A stretch of DNA of 64,000 nucleotides from Rhodohalobacter sp. SW132 (GTDB lineage Bacteria; Bacteroidota; Rhodothermia; Balneolales; Balneolaceae): positions 62,001-126,000 of the forward strand of contig NZ_QUOK01000013.1 in assembly GCF_003390325.1 (NCBI RefSeq), written 5' to 3'. Below, piece after piece: positions 9,012-18,266 of this stretch (within the stretch, counting starts at the first letter, position 1; the number at the start of each line of letters is the position of its first letter). Below the pieces are notes generated by a model. That model did no database searches. It had not been told where the DNA came from and saw only the letters and a list, made by a program, of their open reading frames with translations. A program made the translations under genes and the position numbers.

Positions 9012-10796
9012 GTGCAGAAAGAAGAGGAACAAAAAAATATTAAGTCGCTCAAGACAACCCTGAGTGACATTTTTGCTTTTACAAAGCCCTACCGGTTTCG
9101 TTTTTATAGCGCTACTGTTTCCGTTCTCATTGCATCGGCGATCTGGCTTACCGTTCCGCTGGGCCTCAGGGAACTTCTGGATGCTGTTTTCGAAGCCGGC
9201 AACCGAGATCTGCTGAATCTGCTTGCCGTTGGGTTATTTGGACTGTTTATACTTCAGGCCCTCTTTTCCTTCATAGGTAACTATCACCTGGAATGGGTGG
9301 GCGAGCGGGTGATTACAGATCTTCGAAAAAAGTTATATCAGCACCTTCACAGGCTGGGGTTCAAATTTTATACAGAGCGCAGGCTGGGTGAAATCACGTC
9401 AAGGCTGACCAACGACGTGGGATCCATTCGCACTGCCCTGACAGACTCCCTGCCGCAAATGTTCACGATCACGTTCTCATTGATCGGTTCCGTGGCGTTG
9501 ATGGTTGTTCTCAACTGGAGGCTGAGTATCGTCATCTTTTTAACAGTACCGCTGATCACGATTGCCACCCGGTATTTTGGGCAGAAAATCCGGAGCCTTT
9601 CCAGGAGTATTCAGGATGATCTGGCTGAATCAACTGCAGTAGCAGAAGATGCACTCGGCGCGATCCGGCTTGTTAAAGCTTTTGTACGGGAAGATTATGA
9701 AGTAGCCCGTTATTCAAGTGCCATTGAACAACTCTTTGGAACGGCTCGCAAGAAGGTTGTACTGACCCAGCTTTTTTGGGCAGGTGTCGGAATCCTTTTT
9801 ATGAGTACGCTGGTGATTATTTTCTGGTATGGCGGCATAGAAGTTCTTGAAGGACGACTAACTGCCGGCGACCTGGTTGCTTTCATCATCTATGCTCTGA
9901 ACATTTCAAGATCGGTTACCCAGACATCCAGGTTATATGCTGCCATCAATACAGCCGCCGGCGCAACCGAGCGGATCTTTGAACTGCTGGATGAGATCCC
10001 TGAAATTGAGGATAGTCCCGGTGCAAAAGCTGTCGGACAGATTGAAGGCGCAATACGGGCTGAAAATCTCTGGTTCAGCTATGATGAAAAACAACCTGTT
10101 CTGAAAGAGATTTCATTCGAAGCCGAACCCGGACAGACAATTGCCCTTGTGGGTCCAAGCGGGGCCGGTAAAACAACACTGCTAAATCTTATACCCAGGT
10201 TTTACGATCCTCAACAAGGGTCTATAACTCTGGATGGCACCAATATCAAAGAATTTCAGCTTAAATCGCTCAGAGAAAAAATCTCACAGGTTCCACAGGA
10301 TGTGCATCTTTTTGGAACATCCGTAAAAGAGAATATCCGTTACGGAAATCTTACTGCAACGGATGATGAAATAATCGAAGCAGCCGTTGCAGCCAACGCC
10401 CACGACTTTATTACAGAAATGCCGGAGGGCTACAACTCCCTGATTGGTGAAAAAGGAGTAAAACTGAGCGGGGGTCAGCGCCAGCGTCTTGCCATTGCCC
10501 GTGCTATTTTAAAAAATCCCGCTATCCTTCTGCTCGATGAAGCCACCTCTTCCCTCGATTCGGAATCGGAAGCCCAGGTACAGGAAGCTCTCTACAGATT
10601 GATGAAACACCGGACAACCTTTGTGATTGCACACCGGTTATCGACTGTTCAAAAAGCGGATAAGATCCTGGTTATTGAAAATGGACGAATTGCCGAATCC
10701 GGAACACACCCCGAATTGATCGGCATGGAAGGTTTGTACAGCCATCTCTACGCTCTTCAGTTCAGGGATCTGGATGAACCAAAGGCGATAGGCTGA
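9012..10796 (+). CDS. ABC transporter, fused permease and ATP-binding protein (ABCB/MsbA-type exporter)
   Basis: A 594-residue half-transporter with the membrane domain first. Six membrane helices lie in about residues 25-310. The nucleotide-binding domain carries Walker A GPSGAGKTT (about 380-388), the Q-loop in SQVPQDVHLF, signature LSGGQRQR (about 487), Walker B ILLLDEATSSLD and the H-loop in IAHRLST. Such proteins homodimerise and export lipids, drugs or peptides; substrate unknown. The start is GTG at 9012; an upstream ATG in frame was not found. Monocistronic, followed by a hairpin at 10805-10838. Confidence 0.93.
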   Translation: MQKEEEQKNIKSLKTTLSDIFAFTKPYRFRFYSATVSVLIASAIWLTVPLGLRELLDAVFEAGNRDLLNLLAVGLFGLFILQALFSFIGNYHLEWVGERVITDLRKKLYQHLHRLGFKFYTERRLGEITSRLTNDVGSIRTALTDSLPQMFTITFSLIGSVALMVVLNWRLSIVIFLTVPLITIATRYFGQKIRSLSRSIQDDLAESTAVAEDALGAIRLVKAFVREDYEVARYSSAIEQLFGTARKKVVLTQLFWAGVGILFMSTLVIIFWYGGIEVLEGRLTAGDLVAFIIYALNISRSVTQTSRLYAAINTAAGATERIFELLDEIPEIEDSPGAKAVGQIEGAIRAENLWFSYDEKQPVLKEISFEAEPGQTIALVGPSGAGKTTLLNLIPRFYDPQQGSITLDGTNIKEFQLKSLREKISQVPQDVHLFGTSVKENIRYGNLTATDDEIIEAAVAANAHDFITEMPEGYNSLIGEKGVKLSGGQRQRLAIARAILKNPAILLLDEATSSLDSESEAQVQEALYRLMKHRTTFVIAHRLSTVQKADKILVIENGRIAESGTHPELIGMEGLYSHLYALQFRDLDEPKAIG

Positions 10797-10804
10797 TGGG
10801 TTTG

Positions 10805-10841
10805 ATTAATCCCGAAAGAATAAAAAAGTGGGATTAATTTT
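10805..10841 (+). terminator. candidate terminator after the ABC exporter
   Basis: ATTAATCCC at 10805-10813 pairs perfectly with GGGATTAAT at 10830-10838, followed by TTTTA. The 16-base loop is long, so efficiency is uncertain. Confidence 0.45.
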
Positions 10842-10960
10842 ACCACGAGGGCTCCAAGGCTCGAAGTATCACGAAGTGTATAAATATCAGATTTGAACCT
10901 TCCTGTTTTCGTGACTTCGTAGCCGGATCTCTTGAGGGTTTGATAACCTCAATTCTGCCC
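10840..10960. repeat. degenerate intergenic repeat related to 4194-4340
   Basis: TTTACCACGAGG... then 10869-10890 match 4241-4262 at 20 of 22 bases, and both regions carry a further CGGAT(G)GATCT-like motif downstream. Both copies lie 3' of plus-strand genes. Possibly decayed copies of one intergenic element. Confidence 0.45.
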
Positions 10961-11081
10961 TTTTCCTACAGGTTCCATAATTGAGACTGAAAATATGAGA
11001 TTTTCGCTATCCAAAACCCCCAACGGGATGGGTAAACCAAATTTCAGCAGAATTCCATAGATCAATTTTTAAGAAAGCGTG

Positions 11082-12209
11082 TTACCCTTCTGCAATACTA
11101 TACCGTAAAATAGCCGGAGAACCATCTTCCAGTTCACCGCTCAGGTAGAGTGAATCACCGTCATAGTTCTGGAGCCTGAAACCGTCTTCCAATTGAAGTT
11201 GTCCCAGCGGTTCTCCTTCAGATGTGATATGGTACCAGCTTTGACTGTTTGAACCCGGCACGATTCTCGCCAGCCAGATCGAGCCATCATTCGTAACTCT
11301 TAAACCTGAAAACGCGGGGAATGTCTCTCCAATTTTTGTACGAAGTTCCGATCGTAAATCACCAAATTGACTAAAGCTCTCATTGAGAGCATTGAGATCT
11401 TCATTTGTCACCCTCTGAACCGGATATCCGTCTAATTCAATCGACTTAAGAATCTCGCCACCGGTACTGTAATGATGCAAAGCGGCTGTTGCTGTCCATG
11501 CCTGAAGATAGGACCCATCGGTAAGCGAAGCAATTTCTGTACTTGCTACTTCGCCAATTCCCAGCCTCATCTGATTTCCCCCAGTATTAATTTCAATATA
11601 ATTTCCCTGTTGAAATTTTTTTTCTTTTGATTCGATAAAGTTTCCGTTTTTGTCCACGACTTTTACCGTAAGATATCCGTTTGGAAACTCATCATCCTGG
11701 TCGTACACACTATATATGATTGGGTATCCGGCTTCAGACGGCATCAGTGCCCTGAAAGGGTACGCTTCTTCAGCCTGGGGAAACGAGAGATCGTATGCGT
11801 GCCGCCAGGTATAGTCTGCTTCTTTTGAGTAGACGATGAGCGCTCTTCTGGTGAAATCACTCACATACAAACTGTCATTCTCGCCAAAAGTTATATTGGC
11901 TGGCTGCTGAAATTCACCTGGCCCGTTTCCTTCCCGTCCAAAACTGTTTCGATGTGTGCCATCCACATCGTATACATGAATTTCAAATGAGGAGAGATCC
12001 ATCACCAGCCGGTTCCCATCTGAATCGATATCAGTAAAAACCGGACGCCCCAGAATCAAACTTCCCTGGTCTGAAAGCACTTCAACACGCTCAAGTTCAT
12101 AGAGAGGAAGTTCAGTAAAACTACTGGTTTGATCTTCTTCGGCCGAACTGCACCCGAAGCCCAGAAGTGTAAAGCTCATGATGAGAATCAGAATATATTT
12201 ATTTGCCAT
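11082..12209 (-). CDS. 6-bladed beta-propeller lipoprotein
   Basis: A 375-residue lipoprotein when started at the ATG at 12209 (MANKYILILIMSFTLLGFGC, lipobox Cys20). An in-frame start at 12266 would put 19 non-signal residues before the signal peptide and is disfavoured. The body has NHL-like blade motifs such as DSDGNRLVMDLSSFEIHVYD, FGREGNGPGEFQQPANITFG and ENDSLYVSDFTRRALIVYS, typical of the 6-bladed propeller family common in Bacteroidota. Envelope location; function unknown. Confidence 0.82.
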   Translation of the reverse strand: MANKYILILIMSFTLLGFGCSSAEEDQTSSFTELPLYELERVEVLSDQGSLILGRPVFTDIDSDGNRLVMDLSSFEIHVYDVDGTHRNSFGREGNGPGEFQQPANITFGENDSLYVSDFTRRALIVYSKEADYTWRHAYDLSFPQAEEAYPFRALMPSEAGYPIIYSVYDQDDEFPNGYLTVKVVDKNGNFIESKEKKFQQGNYIEINTGGNQMRLGIGEVASTEIASLTDGSYLQAWTATAALHHYSTGGEILKSIELDGYPVQRVTNEDLNALNESFSQFGDLRSELRTKIGETFPAFSGLRVTNDGSIWLARIVPGSNSQSWYHITSEGEPLGQLQLEDGFRLQNYDGDSLYLSGELEDGSPAILRYSIAEG

Positions 12210-12334
12210 CTTTTCATTGATTATGTTAGGTTTACAAACCCGGCACGATGATGCAGCGTCACGCAAACCGGATACTTCCCTGGATTTTTTTGATTTTTTA
12301 CTATAACAATAATTGATAAAAGTTCATAACTCTT

Positions 12335-13111
12335 ATGGATCTGAAACTAACCGATCAGCGATTTATCGTCTGCGGAGCCAGCAGCGGCTTTGGACAAGCG
12401 ATTGCCAAACAACTTTTAATTGAAGGCGCCCATGTTGCCGTTGTTGCCCGCCGTGGGGATAAACTACGGGATACGTTTGGGCATTTTGAGGATCAAACCG
12501 AGATCATCGAAGGCAGCCTGATATACAGCGAAACCCTCGACAAGATCGAAACGGCTGCTAAAAGTGGCGCATTTCACGGAATCGTATTCAATGCGGGAGG
12601 CCCTCCCACCGGCACGCCGCTTCAAACCGATATGAAAGACTGGGATGCGGCCTGGCAGCTTGTGATGCGCTGGAAGATCGACCTGTCCCTGCGGCTGGCG
12701 CCACTACTCGTGGAAAAAGAGTATGGCCGAATGCTTTTCGTCGAAAGTAAATCGGTGAAGCAGCCGCTGCCGGCACTTACGCTCAGCAATGCATTTCGGG
12801 CGGGTGTAGTTGGCTTTGCCAAAACTCTATCCACTGAAGTGGCACCGAAAGGCGTGACGGTCAACATCATGGCTCCCGGGGCACACGATACACCAGCCAT
12901 TGAACGGGTGATCAAAAATAACAGCAGCAGTAAGGGAATTTCCAGCGAAAAAGCACGTGAACAGATGGAACAAAATATCCCGGTTCGCCGAATGGGAACG
13001 GCCGAGGAGTTCGCCTCCCTCGCCGCATGGCTCCTCTCCCCTCACAGCGGCTACGTCACGGGGCAGACGATCAGTCACGACGGCGGAGCGATTGCGGGAC
13101 TGTTCGGGTAA
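12335..13111 (+). CDS. SDR-family oxidoreductase with SNxxR in place of YxxxK
   Basis: A 258-residue short-chain dehydrogenase/reductase. The Rossmann nucleotide site GASSGFGQAIA is at about 14-24, and an NAGG motif is at about 89. Aligning the AGVVGFAKTL helix with normal SDRs places S in the position of the catalytic Tyr and R in that of the Lys (LTLSNAFRAG), and the preceding segment reads VESKSVKQ. This variant recurs in a subgroup of SDRs annotated as 3-oxoacyl-ACP reductase-like. The fold is secure; redox activity is doubtful. Confidence 0.88.
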   Translation: MDLKLTDQRFIVCGASSGFGQAIAKQLLIEGAHVAVVARRGDKLRDTFGHFEDQTEIIEGSLIYSETLDKIETAAKSGAFHGIVFNAGGPPTGTPLQTDMKDWDAAWQLVMRWKIDLSLRLAPLLVEKEYGRMLFVESKSVKQPLPALTLSNAFRAGVVGFAKTLSTEVAPKGVTVNIMAPGAHDTPAIERVIKNNSSSKGISSEKAREQMEQNIPVRRMGTAEEFASLAAWLLSPHSGYVTGQTISHDGGAIAGLFG

Positions 13112-13170
13112 CGAACACTTTCCTCGCGATTCAAGTAAAGAGATAAATAGTACGATTTTCCAGACAGGGA

Positions 13171-13202
13171 AACCCTCCAGGGGTTCTAAACCCTTGGAGG
13201 GT
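13171..13202. terminator. hairpin between convergent genes
   Basis: AACCCTCCAGGGGTT and AACCCTTGGAGGGTT-like arms form a stable hairpin around 13185-13189 between the convergent SDR gene and the lipoprotein gene at 13219. It has no strong T-run, so it is a plausible bidirectional terminator only. Confidence 0.5.
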
Positions 13203-13218
13203 TATTTAAAATATCCCC

Positions 13219-13809
13219 CTACCCATCCACAGGATTCGCAAGATCAAACTCAGCTTCAAATCGCAGTTCACCGCGCAAATAGAGACGGTAGTAATATTTG
13301 TCGTTCTCTAAATCAAACTCCTTGGCCCAGCGGTTGATCTCCCGCTGCGGACGATCCTCAATCGTGCGGTGGTCAGCCGGAAAGTACTGGAGAAAAGCTG
13401 ACCCTTCGTCATCAGCATAACCGCCATAAAAGTTTTGATCGTATTGAGTTCCGTCGGGATAGCGATGATCGTGGCTAAGATGCAGTCCGTGCTGGGTCAT
13501 CTTTACAATCCAGGTCCGTGAACTGTCCTCATTTACGATAAACGGAATGCGAACCTCATCCTCGCTGCAGGTTTCGAGAATCATCGTCAGGTCGGCACCA
13601 TCCAGTTCGTGATCTTCTCCAAGGTCAATGATAGTGGTCTGCCCTTTAAAGGTATCTCCACAGAACTCCTGATAATAATTCATAAATGTTATTTGATCTG
13701 ATGTGTTTGAACTACAGGATACGACCGCCACAACAGACAGCAAGAGTATGCCTATAGCACAAAAATTTCTGAATTTCTTATCAGCGAATTCTACAATTAG
13801 CATCTTCAT
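13219..13809 (-). CDS. hypothetical lipoprotein, paralogue of the gene at 14866
   Basis: A 196-residue predicted lipoprotein with a hydrophobic core and lipobox VVSC at about 29-32. The mature part contains FCGDTFKG, LETCSEDEVRIPF, DSSRTWIV, LSHDHRYPDGTQ and FYGGYAD. The same order of motifs (HCGNAYEG, RNCTDDLTHI, DHSRNLLI, LKHDHRNEDGTE, QYGGFAE) occurs in the neighbouring minus-strand lipoprotein, so the two are diverged paralogues. The conserved Cys pair may form a disulphide and the HDHR motif is the most conserved site. Function unknown. Confidence 0.8.
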   Translation of the reverse strand: MKMLIVEFADKKFRNFCAIGILLLSVVAVVSCSSNTSDQITFMNYYQEFCGDTFKGQTTIIDLGEDHELDGADLTMILETCSEDEVRIPFIVNEDSSRTWIVKMTQHGLHLSHDHRYPDGTQYDQNFYGGYADDEGSAFLQYFPADHRTIEDRPQREINRWAKEFDLENDKYYYRLYLRGELRFEAEFDLANPVDG

Positions 13810-14179
13810 ATAATTTCGTTTAATGGATATAGGCCCACTTTACTAAAAATTTTCATCGCTAAAACATAAGCAATCAAAATGAATATGATGTCAATTCATT
13901 CTCCTGCCCCTAAATCCCTTGAATAGCATCATTTCACGTTTGGCTGATTCCTGATAAGTCCATAAAAAAATGCTTTATCTGTTTCAAATTAATTCAAAAT
14001 TATCGTCATTTAAGAAAATGAAGAAGAGAAAGTTAGTTGTATTACAGAGGAATCAAGGGTCTGTATTTAATCTTGTTCAGAAGTAAAAACCTCTGGATAA
14101 ATGTCCCAGCACTTTTATATCAGCTATTTTCTGCTGATCTCTCTTCTTTCGAAAGATCAACTTTACCGGAGATAAACGG
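13810..14179. other. 370-bp intergenic region between divergent genes
   Basis: AT-rich spacer between the minus-strand lipoprotein gene and the plus-strand NTF2-like gene. It presumably holds both promoters; no clear element or repeat was recognised. Confidence 0.4.
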
Positions 14180-14638
14180 ATGGTTAAAAGCACCCTTTTA
14201 TTTATTTCATTACTGGTATTTACTACATCATTTTCCTATAAATCATCTCAAAATAATGAAGCACCAGCTGAAATTCACCAGACATGGGATCAATTTATTG
14301 AAAAGTGGGAAGCAAACGATGCGGCAGCCTGCGCCGCTTTTTATACAGAAAACGGGATGAATATTCCCCCGGGATTTGAAATAAGTCACGGAAGAAATGA
14401 AATTGAGTCGTTTTACCGTTCACTATTCGATGCAAATCATACGTCCACATACCACCACTCAATACTTGATCTTAATGTATTTGGAGATCAAGCGGTCGAA
14501 TATGGTGAGTTCACTGTAGAATGGGAGCCTATTGAGGGTGACAACTGGACCTTCCATGCTCGTTCGCTTACTCACTGGGTTAAAAACGAAAACGGTGAAT
14601 GGAAAATCGAGAAATTCATATTCAATACCTCTTCTTGA
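14180..14638 (+). CDS. secreted SnoaL/NTF2-like (DUF4440-type) protein
   Basis: A 152-residue protein with an N-terminal signal (about 1-20, FISLLVFTTSFSY) and an NTF2-like cone fold. Motifs include IHQTWDQFIEKWEANDAAACAAFYTENG, with the helix followed by a strand, ..HGRNEIESFYRSLF, and a C-terminal SLTHWVKNENGEWKI. This is the usual pattern of DUF4440/SnoaL proteins. Enzyme activity cannot be inferred. The gene is isolated between two minus-strand paralogous lipoproteins. Confidence 0.8.
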   Translation: MVKSTLLFISLLVFTTSFSYKSSQNNEAPAEIHQTWDQFIEKWEANDAAACAAFYTENGMNIPPGFEISHGRNEIESFYRSLFDANHTSTYHHSILDLNVFGDQAVEYGEFTVEWEPIEGDNWTFHARSLTHWVKNENGEWKIEKFIFNTSS

Positions 14639-14865
14639 TATTTATATTGAGCCTGTGTTCAATAAATCTAAAATAGATTCAGTTTTTGAATTTTTATGAC
14701 AGGATTATGTTTTATCATTTACATAATCTAAGGGGCAAAATGACATTTTACTTAATATCACTATTTAAGATTTTAGATGTCCCAATGTCGAACTCAGGAT
14801 CTATTCACTGCAAATTAAACAGTGGTGAATAGAATTTAACAACAGAGAACGGATGCGTGACAAGA

Positions 14866-15495
14866 TCAATACCCCCACGGTGCCGGCGGGGGTTCTACTG
14901 GCTCAGAAATGTCAAATTCCATCCGTATAGAATTCCCCTGAATAGGCCAGTGAACGCCATATGCGAGCGTCTGATCATCCATCAGGTCCACAAACCAAAA
15001 ATTATCAAACCTCTCAGGAAGAATTTCAGCCGTATGAGTATCCGCCCAGAAAATCTGACGTGTTGCAAGACCCGGCTGTTCGGCAAATCCGCCATACTGA
15101 GTAATTTCTTCTTCGGTACCATCTTCATTTCGATGATCGTGTTTTAATAAAAGGTTTCCATCCGTTTTGGTAATTAACAAGTTTCGTGAGTGGTCATCAT
15201 CAATGTGGAGTGAAATATGGGTCAGGTCATCCGTGCAATTTCGCACGTGAATCCTGATTTGATCAGCGTCAAACGTCTGATAGTACGGTGTGGCGTCGGC
15301 AAGTATTCCTTCATATGCATTGCCGCAGTGTTCCTGAATTCGATCCCAGAAAGCAAGTTGTTCATCAGAAAACTCCACCCGGGAAGAAAGAGCGTCTTCA
15401 ATCGTATCTTCCACATCCACTTCTGACTCTTCGGGATCACTGCACGCTGTGAACAGAAGAATCAGTACTGAAAAACATACCGTATAATATTTCAT
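14866..15495 (-). CDS. hypothetical lipoprotein, paralogue of the gene at 13219
   Basis: A 209-residue predicted lipoprotein: KYYTVCFSVLILLFTAC with lipobox Cys at about 18, then an acidic linker of about 20 residues. The mature domain shares the CG..YEG, CTDDL, DHSR, KHDHRNEDGT and YGGFAE motifs of the 13219 product, spaced alike. It ends in a proline-rich EPPPAPWGY tail. Function unknown; envelope location inferred from the lipobox. Confidence 0.8.
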   Translation of the reverse strand: MKYYTVCFSVLILLFTACSDPEESEVDVEDTIEDALSSRVEFSDEQLAFWDRIQEHCGNAYEGILADATPYYQTFDADQIRIHVRNCTDDLTHISLHIDDDHSRNLLITKTDGNLLLKHDHRNEDGTEEEITQYGGFAEQPGLATRQIFWADTHTAEILPERFDNFWFVDLMDDQTLAYGVHWPIQGNSIRMEFDISEPVEPPPAPWGY

Positions 15496-15617
15496 CTTAG
15501 ATTTTATTTAAAGTTGTACATCGAAATTAAACAACTGGAAATGCCGATGGAAAATAGTGATTCGATTCGAGGTTTTGAATGTTTTTTATATACAAACAAT
15601 TCATAAATGCGACAGCC

Positions 15618-17579
15618 TTAACTTTCTTTAATTGCGCCGGACCGATACGCTTTCATAAGCCGTTTCAGATCTTCAATTTCCCTCTTTAGTTTGTGGCCCG
15701 TATCGGTATCGGCAACGCGGATCCGTTTGGTATTTTTTTCAAGTATATTGGTTTGAGAATGAATGTCGATCTCTTCTTCAACTGCTTTTTCTTTGGATTC
15801 AAACGGTTCATGGGCCGCCAGAAGCAGTCCCCAGGAGTTGTAGATCAGCGTGTATCCCGCAATACCGGTTTTATCCTGGTATGCTTTAGCAAAGCCGCCG
15901 TCAATCACAATCAGCTTACCGTCCGCTTTCACGGGACTCTCCCCTTTTTTCACCTTCACCGGCACATGGCCATTTAATATATGCCCTTTCTCCGGATCGC
16001 AGCCAAACTCTTTTAGAATTTGCGATGCCACTTTTGAATCTGTTCTGAACTGGTAATAGGGATTCATATGTTCGTTGTGAGTCTCTTCAGCATCGATAAA
16101 ATAGCGTTCAAAAGTTGCCATCTTATCCTTTCCAAAAAGCGGTGACTGGGCGCCGGTCCACAAATACCACATCGTATCCATTCCGTACTGTTTCTTTTTG
16201 GGATCATCCTTCGCAAAATAACCTTGCCGGGCAAGCCGCTCCAGGCGATCCATAAACGCTTTGGGGCCGTGATCTTCGTTACCCAGCACAAAGTGCCGCA
16301 GTTCACCATCCTCTGTCATCGGGATACAGCCGTGATACAACAAATTGCCATTTTTCACCAGGTACATTGTTCCGTTTGAAAAAAGAAACCGCACATGCCG
16401 CTGCAGACGCTCACTGTTTTGAAAGGAAAGTTTTAACCGCTCCATGACCGCCTCTTCAGCATCCGAGAGTTTGTATGGATTCTGCGGATCGATCGTGGGA
16501 AAATTCATATCCTTCATCGGGTATTCCTTTCCGTCAACCGTTACCGTACCCTTCTCAAAATCGATCGCATCCAGCAGCAAACGATCCTCCATTTGAAACT
16601 GGGGACGCCGTTTGATGATCTGCCCTTCAAGCTTGAACTGTATGATAGATATCGCCTTTTGCATGCGCGCCATCAACAGCTGTTCCTGCTCGGTGAACCG
16701 TTCAGCCACCTCGCGCGGCAGAAACAGATCACACGGGTCATCACCATACACATCCGAGGCCATGCTGATCAGCGGCAGCATGCTGATTGCATATCCATTC
16801 TCAATCGTCTCCATATTGGCATATCGCAGTGAAACGCGGATCACGTTGGCAATACAGGCAGAACTTCCGGCAGCGGCGCCCATCCAGATGATGTCGTGAT
16901 TTCCCCACTGAAAATCGACCGCATGATAATCCATCAGTTCATCCATAATCACATGCGCACCCGGACCGCGATCGTATACATCCCCGATCACGTGCAGCCT
17001 GGAAATCATCAGCCGCTGGATCAGGTGCGCGAGAGCGGTGATGAACGCATCGGCCCGATCGGTTTCAATAATGGTGTTGATGATACTGCTGTAATATTCC
17101 TGGCGATTCCGCGTGCTCTCCTGCTCGTGCAAAAGCTCCTCAATCACATAATTAAAATCTTTAGGAAGAGCTTTCCGGACCTTGCTCCGGGTGTATTTGG
17201 AAGAGTAAATTCTGCACAGTTTTATCAGCTGAAACAGTGTTTTCCGATACCATTCCCCGGGATTATCCACTGATTTTAAAATCACAGGGAGTTTTTCTTC
17301 AGGATAGTAAATAAGTGTGGCAAGATTTCTCCGCTCTTGTTCTCCAAGCGTATACTCGAACACCTCCTCAATCCGTCGTTTAACCGAACCCGAACCGTTT
17401 CGAAGCACATGTGAGAATGCCTCATACTCCCCGTGGATATCCGAGATGAAATGCTCCGTGCCTTTTGGGAGCTCCATAATTGCGCTAAGATTAATTATTT
17501 CGGTAGATGCGCTCTGTATGGTAGGATATTGTTTGGACAGAAGCGTGAGATATCGCATTTCGGTTTCGGAATACGGCAT
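15618..17579 (-). CDS. fbp: fructose-1,6-bisphosphatase, class III
   Basis: About 653 residues from the ATG at 17579 (MPYSETEMRYLTLLSKQYP). An in-frame ATG at 17708 would add 43 low-complexity residues not expected in the family. Class III FBPases hydrolyse fructose 1,6-bisphosphate in gluconeogenesis and belong to the calcineurin-like metallophosphoesterases. The family landmarks are TEIINLSAIMELPKGTEHF, the metal site SDIHGEYEAF, VIGDVYDRGPGAH, FQWGNHDIIWMGAAAG, and LNGHVPVKVKKGESP near the C-terminus. The usual length is about 640-670. Single gene, divergent from the SRPBCC gene. Confidence 0.93.
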   Translation of the reverse strand: MPYSETEMRYLTLLSKQYPTIQSASTEIINLSAIMELPKGTEHFISDIHGEYEAFSHVLRNGSGSVKRRIEEVFEYTLGEQERRNLATLIYYPEEKLPVILKSVDNPGEWYRKTLFQLIKLCRIYSSKYTRSKVRKALPKDFNYVIEELLHEQESTRNRQEYYSSIINTIIETDRADAFITALAHLIQRLMISRLHVIGDVYDRGPGAHVIMDELMDYHAVDFQWGNHDIIWMGAAAGSSACIANVIRVSLRYANMETIENGYAISMLPLISMASDVYGDDPCDLFLPREVAERFTEQEQLLMARMQKAISIIQFKLEGQIIKRRPQFQMEDRLLLDAIDFEKGTVTVDGKEYPMKDMNFPTIDPQNPYKLSDAEEAVMERLKLSFQNSERLQRHVRFLFSNGTMYLVKNGNLLYHGCIPMTEDGELRHFVLGNEDHGPKAFMDRLERLARQGYFAKDDPKKKQYGMDTMWYLWTGAQSPLFGKDKMATFERYFIDAEETHNEHMNPYYQFRTDSKVASQILKEFGCDPEKGHILNGHVPVKVKKGESPVKADGKLIVIDGGFAKAYQDKTGIAGYTLIYNSWGLLLAAHEPFESKEKAVEEEIDIHSQTNILEKNTKRIRVADTDTGHKLKREIEDLKRLMKAYRSGAIKES

Positions 17580-17735
17580 ACAGATTGGGTTGATAAATTT
17601 AGGTTTTGGGCTCCGTGATGTTTCACTACCTAATATAGAGTTGCTTTGATAAGTATCAACAGAAATATTTTTTTGATCTGCTAACAATCCCTTCCCAATT
17701 TCGTACATCCGGTATCAACCCAAACCTTATCAGCA

Positions 17736-18191
17736 ATGAAAGAATTAAGAACAGAAATCGACATTCACGCACCGGTATCGGTCGTCTGGCAGGTATTAAC
17801 TGAATTTGATCAATACCCGGAGTGGAACCCTTTTATAACATCACTAACGGGTGAAATAGCACCCGGCGAACGGTTCAGGGTTACTCTTCAGCCACCCGGT
17901 TCCCGGGCTATGACGTTCCGCCCGGTCTGTACACACCTTTCCGAAAACAGACGATTTAGCTGGCGCGGAAACCTCATTTTTCCAGGACTTTTTGATGGTG
18001 AGCATATTTTTGAGATGACTGAAATTAAAAATGAAACCACCCGGTTTATTCAGAGAGAAAATTTCAGTGGAATTTTGCTGCCCATGTTGTGGAAACAGCT
18101 GAACACAAAAACAAAAGAAGGTTTTGAGCTGATGAACCAAAAATTAAAAGAGCGGTGCGAAGAACAGTTCATTTTCAAAAAAGCCCTCTGA
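17736..18191 (+). CDS. SRPBCC (START-like) domain protein
   Basis: A 151-residue SRPBCC/polyketide-cyclase-like protein, a helix-grip fold that encloses a hydrophobic ligand. The typical start is IDIHAPVSVVWQVLTEFDQYPEWNPFI, followed by TGEIAPGERFRV and FSWRG, and a C-terminal long helix (LWKQLNTKTKEGFELMNQKLKER). Ligand unknown. Cytoplasmic, with no signal peptide. Confidence 0.85.
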   Translation: MKELRTEIDIHAPVSVVWQVLTEFDQYPEWNPFITSLTGEIAPGERFRVTLQPPGSRAMTFRPVCTHLSENRRFSWRGNLIFPGLFDGEHIFEMTEIKNETTRFIQRENFSGILLPMLWKQLNTKTKEGFELMNQKLKERCEEQFIFKKAL

Positions 18192-18266
18192 TGCTTTTCT
18201 TGAGTTGAAGCATTCATGGTGATGCAGCAACTCACCATTCTTTTCAATTGATGGAAAACCTAACTA

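Noticed and set aside
14037-14360. A 107-codon frame overlapping the NTF2-like gene
   Set aside because: The overlapping frame 14180-14638 has a signal peptide and a known fold; this one is its out-of-frame shadow.
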